64,000 nucleotides of DNA from Paragonimus westermani (taxonomy: Eukaryota > Platyhelminthes > Trematoda > Plagiorchiida > Troglotrematidae), in NCBI GenBank assembly GCA_008508345.1, contig QNGE01000133.1:205206-269205 (forward strand), in the 5' to 3' direction. A program made the position numbers and the translations under genes. The number at the start of each line of letters is the position of its first letter. Position 1 is the first letter of the stretch. A model generated the notes under the pieces. That model did not search any database, was not told the origin of the DNA, and was given only the letters and a program-made list of their open reading frames with translations. Positions 61,931 through 64,000 of the stretch are shown piece by piece.

Positions 61931-62289
61931 GCTGCTGTTGACATCTATTCAACAGGTCTTCCGTTGTATGCGTAGATGTAGCTTTTCGTCTTTGAGCCGT
62001 ATCCATTGATGTTATGACCTAGGTTACCGTTGATCCTGACAATTACAAGTATGCAAAAGCGGAACGTTTTTTTAAAAAAAGCCGTCCATTTCCAGGATAT
62101 AGGCCATGTTGTCCGCGACATATTTTCATGTCTGGACACGTCTTTGACTGGTAGTAAAGTTGGTCACTGTTCCCAACCTGGTCTGTTTTGTCTCCCAGCC
62201 TTGCTCACTGGAGTAGTCAAGGGTTTCACAACCCATGACCACGTCATCACTTGGTCGCCTCATGATTTACCTCTCGTACTGGTCGCATG

Positions 62290-62312
62290 GGTTCATCATC
62301 ATCATTATAGAC
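62290..62312. repeat. Short (ATG)n run, possible RTE 3' tail
   Basis: The plus strand reads TTCATCATCATCATTATA. On the minus strand this is TATAATGATGATGATGAA, downstream of the RTE C-terminus that stops at 62549. RTE elements often end in short tandem repeats of this kind. The link to that copy is inference. Confidence 0.4.
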
Positions 62313-62548
62313 AGCAATACATCAGTGGTTCACACTAATGCTTGACTGCCACACAACCATGAAGAAAAAGCAAGCCCTATATAGGAAGGGAGAAGGAAAA
62401 AAGAAGGGGACGGGAAGGGACCTAACTACTGGAAACAACTACGTCCATATTCAAGCAGTCAACATCAAACTGTCTACACCTTGCAAACAAACAACCGAGC
62501 TGCAAATGAAAGTAAGGCGTCATCAGCGAGACAGCTTCCTTACGGCTT

Positions 62549-62880
62549 TCACTGCCCCGCGTCATTAAATGCACACTTCACAGACAACTCGAATAAACAA
62601 CGACAACATTCACGCCCCTGAGCTCGATTAGCCGCCATCTCACCCAGAGTCTCCAGCCACCGACTCTGTGAGTCACGAGGATTCCAGTCCGGGAGACGAA
62701 CTAGATCTACAGTGACCAACCCCTTGGTGAACGGCTTCATTTCCCTACGCCAGGTCATGTCTGTCCACCTCGCACCTTACACCAGTCGGTCGCAGTGTCA
62801 GTGAACAGTGCTCGGTGTGGAAGACGACTAGCTGGCATCCTTAGTGCATGACCTGACTATCTAAGCTGATGCAGCCTCCC
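62549..62880 (-). pseudogene. RTE-type ORF2 C-terminal tail, second copy
   Basis: From about 62860 on the minus strand: GHALRMPASRLPHRALFTDT, then WCKVRGGQT, then after a +1 shift MTWRREMKPFTKGL, RLPDWNPRDSQSRWLETLGE and MAANRAQGRECCRCL, stop at 62549. The full chain (LGH-LRMP-RLPRRALF, RGGQ-MTW, RLPGWGPRD, WLETL-MA-NR-QWR) is the invariable end of RTE ORF2 proteins. Only this tail is present; no reverse transcriptase core lies within 62880-63200. It is 5' of the other RTE relic on the same strand, so two different insertions (or a tandem) are involved. Confidence 0.88.
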
Positions 62881-64000
62881 ATGTACACATGGATTAACGC
62901 TCGGTGAACCACACACGCTGTCGGTTTAGGTTGTACACGTTCCAGCTGGCTTGGCGCATTTTTATTTCAACAGCAAATTGCAGTTTTCCCAAATACACCA
63001 ACAAACTGATATTGCGCACTCAAGTTGTCCCTGTATGTACTGTCTATTAGTAGGTCATTCGTCACGTTTTTTCTGCTACCTTAACTTACTTGGAAAGAAC
63101 TTCACAAAAAGTTTTGGGAATAGATTCGAAGATTGATTGCGAGGATACTCGGAAAGACTGCACACAATCTTTCAGCAGTAAATACGACGAACGTTGATGG
63201 GGTGTGAAGAAAGTTAGATAACAAAAGGCTTTTGAAGTCAAATATAAAAACGAAATCATGCTTCTCTCGTCAATTTCGGTTAGCTGTCACATACCATGGC
63301 CTTAGCCTCATTGAATTGTATTGGGTCGGACCGGGTAAGCCACTAGTCCGTGTCTGTAGCCGGACTTGGTCTCAGCAAAAACCTACGATGTCTGTAAAAG
63401 CTCGCTTGCATCTCATAAACGCCCTTCCACGAGGGCTTTCAGTTGCGTTCACTCGGCTTCTACACAAAAACGTATGCGGTTGAGTCTGAATTACTCCATG
63501 TGGGCAGCTGCTGTCGTCGTGGTCAAAATGGTAAACGCAACCGCACGATTATATGCAGACTATCCTACACACCTAAATGACCCTTCGAGACGAATCGACA
63601 TTCTTCGATACCCGTGGATACTTTCACGGTGCTAATTCTTGGAGCGTGACTCACGAAGCTTGATCTGCATGAATTTTATTTTTGCAATCGCCAGCCGACG
63701 TTAGATCCTGTAAACTTTTGAAACTCGATAGCCACAAGTGATGTTTCTTATTCACCCACATGCCATTAGGTGTAAAGACGGCGCCAACTGTCAGTAATAA
63801 CCGCGATGCTCACGGATATTTCCAGTGCTGTCATGCACGTAGACGACATCGCAGTTACAGTACAGATGATCAGGGGCAGCGGTCAGATTTAAGTCTGCTT
63901 ATTTTTCGAGTGAATACGACTTTAAGGTTTTCATCTTCAAGTACTTTGGATTTGTTATGGACGAGGATGACCGGCGACATAACCCGACTGACACAGAAAA
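62881..64000. other. No recognised gene
   Basis: Open frames of 60-90 codons on the plus strand (63232-63483, 63366-63635) show no conserved motif. The end of the window may cut a feature that continues to the right. Confidence 0.35.

Overview
The window is nuclear DNA of an animal, most likely a parasitic flatworm (tapeworm or fluke). There are no dense operon-like genes. Long open frames are rare, one host gene has tiny exons split by a very long intron, and most recognisable coding matter is decayed retrotransposon (CR1/jockey-like, RTE, BEL/Pao and Ty3/gypsy). The flatworm assignment is inference from the overall look of these families; I could not search a database.

Layout. At 1-12.1 kb the minus strand carries the first two coding exons of a C2-domain gene, probably a ferlin: exon 1 at 12037-12133 and exon 2 at 5457-5512. 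They join in matching phase across a 6.5 kb intron, and the rest of the gene lies beyond base 1. At 15.1-15.5 kb there are two partial copies of an interspersed repeat, one of them with a (TAA)n tail. At 16.6-19.6 kb lies a nearly full-length but broken CR1/jockey-like element on the minus strand. At 20.8-27.2 kb there is a huge inverted repeat whose 3152 bp arms mirror each other around base 24014. It ends exactly at a single N. A second, more decayed CR1-like copy lies at 31.9-34.8 kb on the plus strand.

A second N at 39616 separates two copies of the same 584 bp, which looks like an unmerged contig overlap. That region holds a Ty3/gypsy integrase remnant on the minus strand. Its downstream part recurs inverted at 45.35-45.75 kb. 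A BEL/Pao integrase relic, in one frame but with six internal stops, lies at 42.4-43.2 kb. Two pieces of another CR1-like reverse transcriptase lie at 44.4-45.3 and 53.9-54.8 kb. RTE-type relics fill 61.0-62.9 kb on the minus strand: one runs from the reverse transcriptase core into the C-terminal part, the other is a C-terminal tail only.

I see no bacterial-style system, CRISPR array, rRNA or convincing tRNA. The strongest points are the split ferlin-like gene, the two assembly anomalies marked by single Ns, a retroposon-like repeat family with AT-rich trinucleotide tails, and several integrase or reverse transcriptase relics that are visible only by reading through stops and frameshifts.
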